Position numbers and translations under genes: made by a program. Below the pieces are notes generated by a model. It worked only from the letters and a program-made list of their open reading frames with translations, was not told where the DNA came from and made no database searches. A stretch of DNA of 64,000 bases from Lacrimispora saccharolytica. Its GTDB lineage: Bacteria; Bacillota; Clostridia; Lachnospirales; Lachnospiraceae. The DNA lies in assembly GCA_021531795.1 (NCBI GenBank), contig JADYUL010000003.1, positions 216,072 to 280,071 of the forward strand. The letters are read 5' to 3'. This document shows positions 54,952 to 62,191 of this stretch, one piece after another (positions within the stretch are counted from its first letter, which is position 1; every line of letters starts with the position of its first letter).

Positions 54952-55314
54952 ATGAAATATATCAAACAGTTTTTAATTATTTTATTAATATCCTTTATTG
55001 GAGAAATACTAAAATGCCTTTTGCCATTACCAGTTCCCGCAAGTATATATGGTATGGCAATTTTGTTTTTCTGCCTTATGACTAAGATTATAAAATTAGA
55101 TGCAGTAAAAGAAACTGGCAAATTTTTGATAGAAATAATGCCAATAATGTTTATTCCGGCAGGCGTTGGACTGATGATATCATGGGGCGTGCTTAGACCT
55201 ATATTATTACCAGTCAGCATTGTTACAGTTGTGACGATAATAACAGTTATGGCTGCTACTGGATGGGCGTCTCAAATTATTATCAGAAGGTCGGGTAAAA
55301 ATAAAAATGAATAG
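54952..55314 (+). CDS. lrgA: LrgA/CidA holin-like protein
   Basis: 120 residues, four hydrophobic segments. LPLPVPASIYGMAILFFCL and IEIMPIMFIPAGVGLM are family signatures. LrgA-type proteins form membrane pores affecting autolysis or act with LrgB in pyruvate uptake. It overlaps lrgB by 8 bp. No LytSR genes are adjacent. Confidence 0.9.
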   Translation: MKYIKQFLIILLISFIGEILKCLLPLPVPASIYGMAILFFCLMTKIIKLDAVKETGKFLIEIMPIMFIPAGVGLMISWGVLRPILLPVSIVTVVTIITVMAATGWASQIIIRRSGKNKNE

Positions 55315-55999
55315 TTTTTTTCAGGAATCACTGTTTGCAGGTGTTGCACTTAGCCTTGTGGCATATGCAATCGGGATGTTATTAAAGAAAAAATTCAAAA
55401 TCGGGCTTTTTAACCCGTTGCTTATATCCATAATCATTTCTATTGTAGTACTTGTAATTGGAGATGTTGAATATGAAGTTTATGAGGAGAGTGCCAAGTA
55501 TCTTAGCTATCTTTTGACACCGGCAACAGTATGTCTTGCCATTCCACTGTATGAGCAGTGGGAACTTCTAAAAAAGAATTATAAAGCTGTTATTTGCGGT
55601 CTTTTAACTGGAACTCTGACGAGTCTTGCTACCGTGTTTGCACTGTCAATGATTTTTGGGTTATCACATCAGGAATATGTAACACTGCTTCCAAAATCCA
55701 TTACTACAGCGATAGGAATGGGGCTATCAGAAGAACTTGGTGGATATGTAGAAATCACTGTGGCTGTTATTATTATTACAGGAGTACTTGGCAATATATT
55801 TGGTGATTTGATTTGCAAAATATTCCATATCAAAGAACCTATTTCAAAGGGTCTTGCATTTGGTGCAAGCTCTCATGCAATTGGAACAGCAAGGGCAATA
55901 GAGATTGGAGAAGTTGAAGGTGCAATGAGCGGTCTGGCAATTGCTGTTTCAGGTATATTTACAGTAGTATTTGCATCTGTATTTTCCAATTTTATATAA
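55307..55999 (+). CDS. lrgB: LrgB/CidB family protein
   Basis: 230 residues with six or more membrane segments. NPLLISIIISIVVLV, LLTPATVCLAIPLYEQW, LPKSITTAIGMGLSEELGG and GASSHAIGTARAIEIGEVEGAM are LrgB signatures. Partner of the preceding gene. Which of the autolysis or pyruvate roles applies cannot be told. Confidence 0.92.
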   Translation: MNSFFQESLFAGVALSLVAYAIGMLLKKKFKIGLFNPLLISIIISIVVLVIGDVEYEVYEESAKYLSYLLTPATVCLAIPLYEQWELLKKNYKAVICGLLTGTLTSLATVFALSMIFGLSHQEYVTLLPKSITTAIGMGLSEELGGYVEITVAVIIITGVLGNIFGDLICKIFHIKEPISKGLAFGASSHAIGTARAIEIGEVEGAMSGLAIAVSGIFTVVFASVFSNFI

Positions 56000-56133
56000 A
56001 TATATTGATAAGGGAATATGGTTAATTGGCGGAGACTATTATTGATTTATAAATATAGAAATAAAAAGAAGCATCAGATCATTTCTGGGAATTAGAGAAA
56101 AGAATAAAGCAAGATAAGAAGCATCCAGGTGTA

Positions 56134-56346
56134 TTGATAGAAATGAATATGGGTAAGGCCATCTGGGATATCAACCGGAGGTTTGGAAGGGATGGAGTTA
56201 GGATGCCAAGACAGCAGATTTACGATATGCCATTTGGCAAGGTTTATGATTGCCTTATTGCGAAAGCAGAGAGAAAAGGGCGTACTAGAGATGAAGTGGA
56301 CGAGTTAGCTAAAGGGAAAGCTGTTGATAAGATAAAGCGGGGATAA
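56134..56346 (+). CDS. Fusion ORF with DUF2200-like C-terminal part
   Basis: 70 codons. RQQIYDMPFGKVYDCLIAKA and ERKGRTRDEVDELAKG match the start of DUF2200-like proteins (usually ~110 residues). The frame before ATG 56134 also looks coding (EKRIKQDKKHPGVLIEMNMG) back to a stop near 56069, with no start, so the ORF fuses the end of one gene to a truncated DUF2200. The TAA overlaps the next gene's ATG region. Confidence 0.5.
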   Translation: MIEMNMGKAIWDINRRFGRDGVRMPRQQIYDMPFGKVYDCLIAKAERKGRTRDEVDELAKGKAVDKIKRG

Positions 56347-56789
56347 TGATGAAAGAATATAAATTCTACGGTTGGCAGACTGCAGATGTTTCCGCAGTTA
56401 ATAAAGAATATAAAGAGATAAAAGATCCAAGACACCTGTATGATTTGTTATCAGAAATCTGGTGTGCTGATACCTGCGCACCTAGAATGAGAGATGGATG
56501 GTCAAAAGAAAATATGACAATGGGACAGTGCTCGATTACGGCATTTCTTGCACAGGATATTTTTGGTGGTGAGGTATATGGAATCTTAAGAAGTGGTGGT
56601 AATTATCATTGCTACAATGTGATTGGAGATTGCGTATTTGATCTTACGAGCGAGCAGTTCGGGGATGAGGTTTTATCTTATGAGGATAATCCGGTCCAGA
56701 GCCGAGAGGTTCATTTCGCAAAGGAAGAGAAGCGACTCCGATATGAATATCTTAAGGAAGAGTTGAAGAAGGCAATATGTGAAAAATGA
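56346..56789 (+). CDS. YunG-like protein
   Basis: 147 residues (or 146 from ATG 56349). GWSKENMTMGQCSITAFLAQ, FGGEVYGILRSGGNYHCYNV and FDLTSEQFGDE match the YunG family, which has a conserved Cys (QCSITA) and His (NYHCYN) reminiscent of a papain-like fold. Function unknown. The frame is intact in a region otherwise made of fragments. Confidence 0.7.
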   Translation: MMKEYKFYGWQTADVSAVNKEYKEIKDPRHLYDLLSEIWCADTCAPRMRDGWSKENMTMGQCSITAFLAQDIFGGEVYGILRSGGNYHCYNVIGDCVFDLTSEQFGDEVLSYEDNPVQSREVHFAKEEKRLRYEYLKEELKKAICEK

Positions 56790-56817
56790 TTCAAACACAC
56801 AAGGGGTGTTGATATTC

Positions 56818-57006
56818 ATGCAGAAATTAAGTGATGGCATGTTGCTTTATCACAGAAGCTACATGGTAGTGGATACACCCGATTTGGCCAAGTGTGCTGC
56901 AAGGAAGGATTTTGGAAAAGGTTTTTACCTGACCACTTCCAGAAAGCAAGCGGAGGCTTTTGAATGCATCTCATTTGTGGAAAGTGAGAAGATATGGATA
57001 AGATAG
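56818..57006 (+). pseudogene. 5' fragment of a DUF3990 gene
   Basis: From ATG 56818: MLLYHRSYMVVDTPDLAKCA, ARKDFGKGFYLTTSRKQAEA is the N-terminus of DUF3990, a family of ~160 residues with an ADP-ribosyltransferase-like YHG/GFYLT pattern. The frame diverges after EAF and ends 16 bp before the long direct repeat, which therefore probably caused the truncation. Confidence 0.7.
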
Positions 57007-57021
57007 AAACAGTTACAGAAG

Positions 57022-57257
57022 AGCAGAAAATAGCAAAAGTGCAACTTTAGCGCAACTTATTTGAGAAAAATATGGCACATAAAGGAACAAAAAGGAAAAG
57101 TTCACTTAGAATTGAATAGGGTACTTTACACTGATTTACTGTAAATTAGGACACTTTCTTTAATTGAAAAATTAGAGAAGTGTCCTTTTTTGTTATGGTC
57201 AAATCTTAGGAAAGGAAAGATGGTTAAAATCAGATTGCAAGGAACTACGAATGAAAT
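57022..57257 (+). repeat. Long direct repeat, copy 2 (236 bp)
   Basis: Same sequence as 21049-21366 but lacking 82 bp between two AGGAAAGGA copies. Differences noted: T to C in CTTTAG(T/C)GCAAC and A to C in GATTTA(A/C)TGTAAA. Confidence 0.9.
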
Positions 57258-57423
57258 ATTGTCACAGGAAAAATTTGATATTACTTGCGAAGGTATTACA
57301 AAGTCATCGACCAAGATGGAATTTTATAAGTTTTTGAGACATAACCTTGGAGATAAGGATGGCAGACTCATTTATGGTGCTGTGTGTGACAGCTGGGGCG
57401 AACTGGTCGTAATGACAAGCTAG
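57220..57423 (+). CDS. Chimeric 67-residue ORF at the right repeat
   Basis: From ATG 57220. The first 13 residues (MVKIRLQGTTNEI) are those of the DUF3970-like protein at 21329, then the sequence switches to FDITCEGITKSSTKMEFYKF and ends GELVVMTS. The switch lies at the end of the long repeat. Its last ~30 bp recur at 59002-59031. It may be expressed but is a recombination product. Confidence 0.5.
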   Translation: MVKIRLQGTTNEILSQEKFDITCEGITKSSTKMEFYKFLRHNLGDKDGRLIYGAVCDSWGELVVMTS

Positions 57424-57542
57424 ATTTTTATATTCACATTACGTTCACATTACGAAGCCGAATCGGCTAGAACGATGAAAATCAATTGCAGAAATGGTAT
57501 AATTATGGTATTATATGACCATAATAATTGCGAGGTGATGAT

Positions 57543-57803
57543 ATGCCACAGATAATTCCAATTAAAGATTTAAAAAATACTTCCGAAATTTCAGATTTAT
57601 GCCATAGTACATCGGAGCCGGTTTATATTACCAAAAATGGGTATGGCGATATGGTTATTATGAGCATGGAGACCTTCGAAGGGGTTTCTGCGACACTGAA
57701 TATGTACCAGAGCTTGATGAATTCAGAACAACAGATTAAGGAAGGTCGGGTACATGATGCAAGAGAATCGCTTAAGTCAGTGAGGGAGAAATATGGTTTA
57801 TAA
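57543..57803 (+). CDS. Phd/YefM-family antitoxin
   Basis: 86 residues from ATG 57543 (CGAGGTGATGAT upstream). IIPIKDLKNTSEISDLCHST, PVYITKNGYGDMVIMSMETF is the Phd/YefM DNA-binding half; the C-terminal helix would neutralise the toxin. It overlaps the toxin gene by 11 bp. An inverted repeat ATTATGGT/ACCATAAT (57502-57525) in the promoter is a probable autoregulatory operator. Confidence 0.88.
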   Translation: MPQIIPIKDLKNTSEISDLCHSTSEPVYITKNGYGDMVIMSMETFEGVSATLNMYQSLMNSEQQIKEGRVHDARESLKSVREKYGL

Positions 57804-58131
57804 TATTATTTCCACTGATGAGATGGATATGCTCCTGGATAATTGTGTAAAATATCTTTTGGGAAAATTCAAAAGTGAACAGGCTGCAAAACATCTATTG
57901 GATGGCGTGTCCGAGATTTATGACAAATTAGAAAGCAACCCTAATATTTACAGGCTAAGCGAAGATCCTTTTATGAAAGCAATGGACTATCACGAGGCCA
58001 AGATTCCCGAAATGGATTACATGATAATTTACAAAGTCGTTGCTGATAATGTTTACATACTCGGAATTTATCATACGCTTGAAAATTATGCTAGTAAGAT
58101 GAAAATATTATGGAGTCAATTCAATCTATAA
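57793..58131 (+). CDS. RelE/ParE-family toxin
   Basis: 112 residues. A compact RelE fold pattern: KHLLDGVSEIYDKLESNPNI, DYHEAKIPEMDYMIIYKVVA and DNVYILGIYHTLENYASKM. Members cleave ribosome-bound mRNA (RelE) or poison gyrase (ParE); this cannot be separated here. Located just inside the putative right attachment site, where an addiction module would stabilise the element. Confidence 0.87.
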   Translation: MVYNIISTDEMDMLLDNCVKYLLGKFKSEQAAKHLLDGVSEIYDKLESNPNIYRLSEDPFMKAMDYHEAKIPEMDYMIIYKVVADNVYILGIYHTLENYASKMKILWSQFNL

Positions 58132-58227
58132 GTGATTCAAAAGACAATAATATTTTAAAATGATGACATCCTGGCTTTTGGGATGTTATTCATACAAAAG
58201 AGATGTGTCCTATACGAGTAGGTTTTG

Positions 58228-58290
58228 ACAATGAAAAGTTTGGACAAATAATTCACTTGTGTTAGTGCTTGAAACCCTTGAAAATACTGA
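58228..58290 (+). other. Putative right attachment site (attR) with a LysS C-terminal mimic
   Basis: ACAATGAAAAGTTTGGACAA... encodes T-M-K-S-L-D-K-stop (58228-58251), the LysS C-terminus, with different codons from lysS (AAA/AAG, AGT/TCA, TTG/TTA). CCTTGAAAATACTGA follows at 58276-58290, as in 21002-21016. A frame beyond it (LETLENTEFVDDALTQKKL...) is open for about 40 codons. Confidence 0.55.
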
Positions 58291-58405
58291 GTTTGTGGAT
58301 GATGCACTTACTCAAAAGAAGTTAAAAAATGGGGTTACTAACAGAGCTACTAACAGAAATTATGTGTTAGTTACTGGAAAGTAAATATAGATTTGTACCT
58401 AATTA

Positions 58406-58443
58406 GGGACATTTTCCTAGATGAGAATCTAAGAAGATGTCCC
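58406..58443 (+). terminator. Hairpin after the putative attR
   Basis: GGGACATTTTCCTAGAT ... ATCTAAGAAGATGTCCC followed by TTTTG. It resembles the hairpins that precede the parA modules at 21175 and 51950. Confidence 0.7.
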
Positions 58444-58446
58444 TTT

Positions 58447-59104
58447 TGTTTTGGGACAGCCTGAGAAGTTATGGACTAAGAATCACAGCGTTAAGTGCAC
58501 TGGTTGCAATCTGATAACAAGGGAACTCAGGTAGCTCCTCAGGATAGATTATCGGATCATGTGTATCAGTATGATAATGAAACCCGTGAAGTATTAAAGA
58601 CATACTTAGATATTTAAATGTTATGCACATGGTTATCCACAAAAAGATGTTCTGATGGGTTGTAAATACCATTCAGATGTAGTACTCTATCAATAGAGAA
58701 AGAGGTGTAAGTTTTCGGACTGCACTGGGGAAGCCACTCGGTGACTTCCTTTTTTGTTGTTTAAATAGTAGTGCAACCCAGTTGCATCTTTTGATTGTAA
58801 TATATAATTATTGAAACTCTGGCAAGTTGCCGGAGTTTTTTTATGTCCAATTGTAAAGTCCAATCCCATTGTACTTTTTCCTCCGAAAGTACAATCTTTG
58901 GATAACGATTTATGACGTCAGATTCCGTAGAATTGCATATGTAAGCAAGAGGTGACGCTAGCCGGCAAGCCAAACCTCCAACAGAAACTATGGAGGTGCG
59001 CACTGGTCGTAATGGCAAGCAAGATTTTTATAGTACAACTTAAATGACAACATGACCGTCGTATGAGATAATATAAGCCATAAATGATTTGGAAGGAGGA
59101 CGTC
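58447..59104. other. Gene-poor remnant region
   Basis: No supported gene. Contains terminator-like hairpins GGAAG...ACTTCC (58729-58751) and AACTCTGGC...GCCGGAGTT with seven Ts (58815-58843), an inverted repeat ATTGTACTTT/AAAGTACAAT (58868-58895), and a copy of the tail of the 57220 ORF (ACTGGTCGTAATGGCAAGC, 59002-59031). It reads as the debris of an older insertion. Confidence 0.6.
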
Positions 59105-59410
59105 ATGTATCCGATTATTGATAAAGAGAAAACAGGATTAAGAATCCAGAATTTTATGAAGATGAAGAACATTACAGCGAAGGATATTCAGGAGTCATTA
59201 GGACTTACCTGCGTGCAGGCGGTTTATCATTGGATAAATGGACGATGCTTACCTTCTCTTGAAAATTTATATGCGTTAAGCGATTTGTTTGAGGTGCCGA
59301 TGGATATGTTGGTTGTCGGTGACCGTAAGGAGCAGTTGGTACAACTTAAATTTGCAGGTAACAATAGATTATTTGCATACTTTATGAAGCTGAATGAATT
59401 TGCAGCATAG
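59105..59410 (+). CDS. XRE-family transcriptional regulator
   Basis: 101 residues from ATG 59105 (GGAAGGAGGACGTC upstream). Helix-turn-helix at about 10-70: IQNFMKMKNITAKDIQESLG, VQAVYHWINGRCLPSLENLY, LSDLFEVPMDMLVV. Short C-terminal tail. It probably regulates the following phosphoesterase genes or itself. Confidence 0.87.
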   Translation: MYPIIDKEKTGLRIQNFMKMKNITAKDIQESLGLTCVQAVYHWINGRCLPSLENLYALSDLFEVPMDMLVVGDRKEQLVQLKFAGNNRLFAYFMKLNEFAA

Positions 59411-59475
59411 TGATTGATTTTTGAGGGAGAGTGGCCGCTTAGATTGCTCTCCCCTTTTCATAGGAGATGACAGAT

Positions 59476-59712
59476 ATGATTTATATAACAGGAGACTGCC
59501 ACGCTGATTTTATCGTCACACATTGTTGTTCATCATCGACACAGGCTTTATACAGTGGTGGTATGTTTAAGCCAGATATTCTGACAGATTATCTGGAGAC
59601 GATTCGACAAATCGCGACATTCAAAAAGTGGTTTTTTGGACATTACCATGACAATAGAAACATTAATGCAGAAGAGATTCTTCTGTATGAACAGATAATA
59701 AGAATCTCTTAG
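59476..59712 (+). pseudogene. Metallophosphoesterase gene with internal in-frame deletion
   Basis: 78 codons from ATG 59476. The start MIYITGDCHADF has the first metal motif (GDCHAD), but the next residue joins to IVTHCCSSSTQALYSGGMFK and WFFGHYHDNRNI, the last motifs (GHYHDN). The central ~150 residues with GDFGG and GNHE-type motifs are missing, so metal binding is incomplete. The deletion keeps the frame. Confidence 0.75.
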
Positions 59713-59722
59713 GAAGAGGAAG

Positions 59723-60256
59723 ATGAAGAAAAGGATTAATTCAGTTATATATACTAAAGGTAAATTTGGAAAAGGATGGAGAGAAACGTGTGATACGGAC
59801 AATCCATTTTTGTATTCACATGGTAGATATCCTACGAAGATAACAGTTGAGGATCTTCCCGAGGACTATCTTAAAATTCATAGCCGCGTTATTTGGTATA
59901 TGCAAGGCTATCTTAAAACTTCAGGAATTGTCGATATGAAATATACCTGGATGAAAGAAAATCATCTGTTTAAGGACGATTATATCTATATATCATATAA
60001 GGAACCGTTACAGGCAGAGAAAAACTCGTGGGGACATATTAAATATACGAATTACGATGTATGTGTTTGCGGAAACGATATTGTCGATATAGTACTTGCA
60101 GCTGAAAAGTATTCGGGATTTGATACTACAGAGGTACGCACTGAGATAGAAAAGAAGCGAGTATGGCTTAGGGATAATGAGTCGAAAGAGTATGCCCGTG
60201 CAGTAGGCGAAGATGAAGATATTTTTACTTTGTGGAAAAAGAAAGGTTACGTTTAG
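59723..60256 (+). CDS. Hypothetical protein linked to metallophosphoesterases
   Basis: 177 residues, GGAAGAGGAAG upstream. Soluble, mixed alpha/beta with aromatic-rich segments (RVIWYMQGYLKTSGIVDMKY, DDYIYISYKEPLQAEKNSWG). A Cys-rich YDVCVCGNDIVDIV precedes a C-terminal helix. No family recognised. Its stop is 12 bp before the next start. Confidence 0.65.
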   Translation: MKKRINSVIYTKGKFGKGWRETCDTDNPFLYSHGRYPTKITVEDLPEDYLKIHSRVIWYMQGYLKTSGIVDMKYTWMKENHLFKDDYIYISYKEPLQAEKNSWGHIKYTNYDVCVCGNDIVDIVLAAEKYSGFDTTEVRTEIEKKRVWLRDNESKEYARAVGEDEDIFTLWKKKGYV

Positions 60257-60267
60257 GAGGGTTTATT

Positions 60268-60978
60268 GTGCGCTATTATATTTCAGATCTTCATTTCTAT
60301 CACGCCAATATGAACACTAGAATGGATAAGCGTGGTTTCGAGTCAGTTGAGGCGATGAATGAGTACATGATTTCTCAGTGGAATAAAAAAGTTCGAAAGA
60401 ATGATGAAGTAGTAATTCTTGGAGACTTCTCTATAGATAAAGGCGAGAAGACGAATGAACTTCTTCGCAGACTCAATGCCAGAAAGTATCTTATTATAGG
60501 TAATCATGACAGGTTTCTGAATGATAAGGATTTTGACAGGAGCCTGTTTAAGTGGATTGAGCCGTACAAGGAACTCAATGATAACAAGCGAAAGATAATT
60601 TTGTCACACTACCCGGTATTCTGTTATGACGGGCAATATCGCGTGAATGAACAAGGAGAACCCAAGGCTTATATGCTGTACGGCCATGTTCATAATACAT
60701 ATGATGAAATTTTGATAAATCATTTTATAAATGAAACAAGAGAGCAGAAGCGTCTTGTGTATCGAGCGAGTGAAGCACGTCCAATTCCTTGTAATATGAT
60801 TAACTGTTTTTGCATGTTTTCAGATTACATGCCACTTACGCTTGATGAGTGGATTGAACTTGATAGGAAGCGAAGGACGACCATTCCGGAGCTAAGCGAA
60901 TATCAGGATAACTGGATGGAAGATTTGGGTGATGATCCGGCAGACACAACTAATTTGATAAAAAGAAGAGGTGCTTGA
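60268..60978 (+). CDS. Metallophosphoesterase
   Basis: 236 residues from GTG 60268 (AGGAGG upstream). Calcineurin-like motifs in order: YYISDLHFYHANM (DxH), VVILGDFSIDKGE (GDxx), YLIIGNHDRFL (GNHD), KIILSHYPVF (H) and YMLYGHVHNTYDE (GHxH). All metal ligands are present, so activity on nucleotides or phosphoesters is expected; the substrate is unknown. Unlike its truncated neighbour at 59476 it is intact. Confidence 0.9.
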   Translation: MRYYISDLHFYHANMNTRMDKRGFESVEAMNEYMISQWNKKVRKNDEVVILGDFSIDKGEKTNELLRRLNARKYLIIGNHDRFLNDKDFDRSLFKWIEPYKELNDNKRKIILSHYPVFCYDGQYRVNEQGEPKAYMLYGHVHNTYDEILINHFINETREQKRLVYRASEARPIPCNMINCFCMFSDYMPLTLDEWIELDRKRRTTIPELSEYQDNWMEDLGDDPADTTNLIKRRGA

Positions 60979-60980
60979 AA

Positions 60981-61155
60981 ATGGATTTTGAAGATTTCAA
61001 AGAAAAGTTCGTTGAGGATGTTAAAGCAGGCAGATATCAATATTAGTAGAATCACGGATTTGGATATAAAGGAAGCAGATGACAATATTAATTTTTTACT
61101 ATATACCATAGGGAAGAGTTTTGTTTCGACACGCGAGTATTTTGCTCAGAAATAA
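60981..61155 (+). pseudogene. Frameshifted remnant (DUF5688-like start)
   Basis: ATG 60981 gives MDFEDFKEKFVEDVKAGRYQ then a stop. In the +1 frame, from about 61018, coding-like sequence continues (ADINISRITDLDIKEADDNI ... REYFAQK-stop at 61155). The start resembles DUF5688 proteins; the tail is unassigned. Confidence 0.45.
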
Positions 61156-61165
61156 ATGATTCACA

Positions 61166-61224
61166 TTGACAAATACTATGTTTGGGCATATTATAATATC
61201 AGGTGGGATATCCCACCTGATATT
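61166..61224 (+). promoter_or_regulatory. Promoter with 30-bp palindromic operator
   Basis: TTGACA (61166-61171), 17 bp, TATTAT (61189-61194), immediately followed by a perfect 30-bp palindrome whose half is AATATCAGGTGGGAT (61195-61224). A repressor bound there would block initiation; the antitoxin begins 16 bp later, so autoregulation is likely. Confidence 0.8.
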
Positions 61225-61239
61225 GTGAAGGTGAGAATC

Positions 61240-61479
61240 ATGACAGCAGTAAAAGATTACACAGTTCATATTGATAGTAAAAAGAGAGTAACACTCAGAG
61301 GTGCAACATTTCAGTATTATAATGTGAAAGAATATGATAATGGATGTATCATGTTAGAGCCGAGAGAGCTTACAGTTCCAGACAGCATTTCTGCACGTAC
61401 TTTAGAGGATATGGATAGGGCGATTAGTAATTTCAAATTGGGAGAAGTTTCCCCAGCTATTGATCTATCTGATTTCTAA
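61240..61479 (+). CDS. AbrB-like antitoxin
   Basis: 79 residues from ATG 61240 (GAAGGTGAGAATC upstream); the frame opens earlier at 61156 but that crosses promoter and palindrome. The N-terminal strands VHIDSKKRVTLRGATFQYYN, VKEYDNGCIMLEPREL match AbrB/SpoVT-like folds, and the C-terminal helix would bind the toxin. It is followed 20 bp later by a RelE-like gene. Confidence 0.75.
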   Translation: MTAVKDYTVHIDSKKRVTLRGATFQYYNVKEYDNGCIMLEPRELTVPDSISARTLEDMDRAISNFKLGEVSPAIDLSDF

Positions 61480-61499
61480 GGTATGAAAGAGGCGCTAGG

Positions 61500-61871
61500 A
61501 TGACTTATAATATACGAATGGGTATCCCTGAGATGGCTGAATTATGGAATAGACTACAAACGAGCTATCGAGAAGGAACAATAAGTAAAAAGGATGCAGA
61601 ACTTTATCGGAAATGGGGATCTGCACTTAAAAAATTGGCAATGGATCCGTTTTATCCTAGTCTACAGTCACACGAGATTGAACCGCTATCTAAGAGGTAT
61701 GGAATGAAAGTGTGGCAGTCCTATTTGGAAAATAAGAAAAGCGGAGCTAGAAGGATGTATTGGGTTTATGGTCCAGATAAGAGTGATATTACAATTATTG
61801 GATTAGAACCACATCCGGAAGATGCTAAGAATGGGGCTTATGACAGAGTAACTTTGTCAGACCTAAATTAA
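61500..61871 (+). CDS. RelE-like toxin
   Basis: 123 residues, AAGAGGCGCTAGG upstream. EMAELWNRLQTSYREGTISK is followed by KKLAMDPFYPSLQSHEIEPL and RRMYWVYGPDKSDITIIGLE, a RelE/HigB-like arrangement ending in a beta hairpin. Forms a pair with the AbrB-like protein. Target unknown. Confidence 0.75.
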   Translation: MTYNIRMGIPEMAELWNRLQTSYREGTISKKDAELYRKWGSALKKLAMDPFYPSLQSHEIEPLSKRYGMKVWQSYLENKKSGARRMYWVYGPDKSDITIIGLEPHPEDAKNGAYDRVTLSDLN

Positions 61872-61895
61872 AAACTAAATATGAAACATGGCAGA

Positions 61896-61930
61896 TAAGG
61901 TCGATCAGAGATAATCTGACCGGTCTTTTA
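61896..61930 (+). terminator. Terminator after the toxin gene
   Basis: GATCAGA-GATAA-TCTGACC with outer GGTC/GGTC pairing and TTTTATTA after it. Confidence 0.6.
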
Positions 61931-61972
61931 TTATGTCCAAATTACAAATAATGAATTTTAGGAGGAAAACAA

Positions 61973-62026
61973 ATGGAATTTATCATTTCCTTATTGGCAG
62001 TTTGCTGGGTGAGATTTGTAACCTAA
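61973..62026 (+). pseudogene. Small hydrophobic ORF, probably frameshifted
   Basis: ATG 61973 has a strong site (TTTTAGGAGGAAAACAA). MEFIISLLAVCWVRFVT-stop resembles the start of small single-pass proteins common in Firmicute elements (SLLAVVAGVIC type); a small shift in GCTGGGTGAGATTTGTAAC would restore AGVICN. It ends 2 bp before the IS end, so the IS probably removed the rest. Confidence 0.4.
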
Positions 62027-62159
62027 GCTCCCGTGAATTTATACCAAGGTTAAGGTATAAATCCGCTTGATTTATTTCCTCAAATCCTTGTGTTTACTGG
62101 CTTTGCAGCCACAAGATTTTGTATCAAAATAGCACATTTTGCTTTCAATTCCGTTAATT

Positions 62160-62181
62160 CCTTGGTATAATTATACCAAGG
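62160..62181 (+). repeat. 22-bp perfect palindrome at the transposase start
   Basis: CCTTGGTATAATTATACCAAGG. It reuses the inner TATACCAAGG half of the terminal repeats and overlaps both a TATAAT and the transposase ribosome binding site, so transposase binding there could autorepress. Confidence 0.8.
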
Positions 62182-62191
62182 AGGCGATGGT

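Noticed and set aside
58483..58617. Open frame ending QYDNETREVLKTYLDI
   Set aside because: No start codon with a ribosome binding site and no family match; possibly a remnant but not supported.
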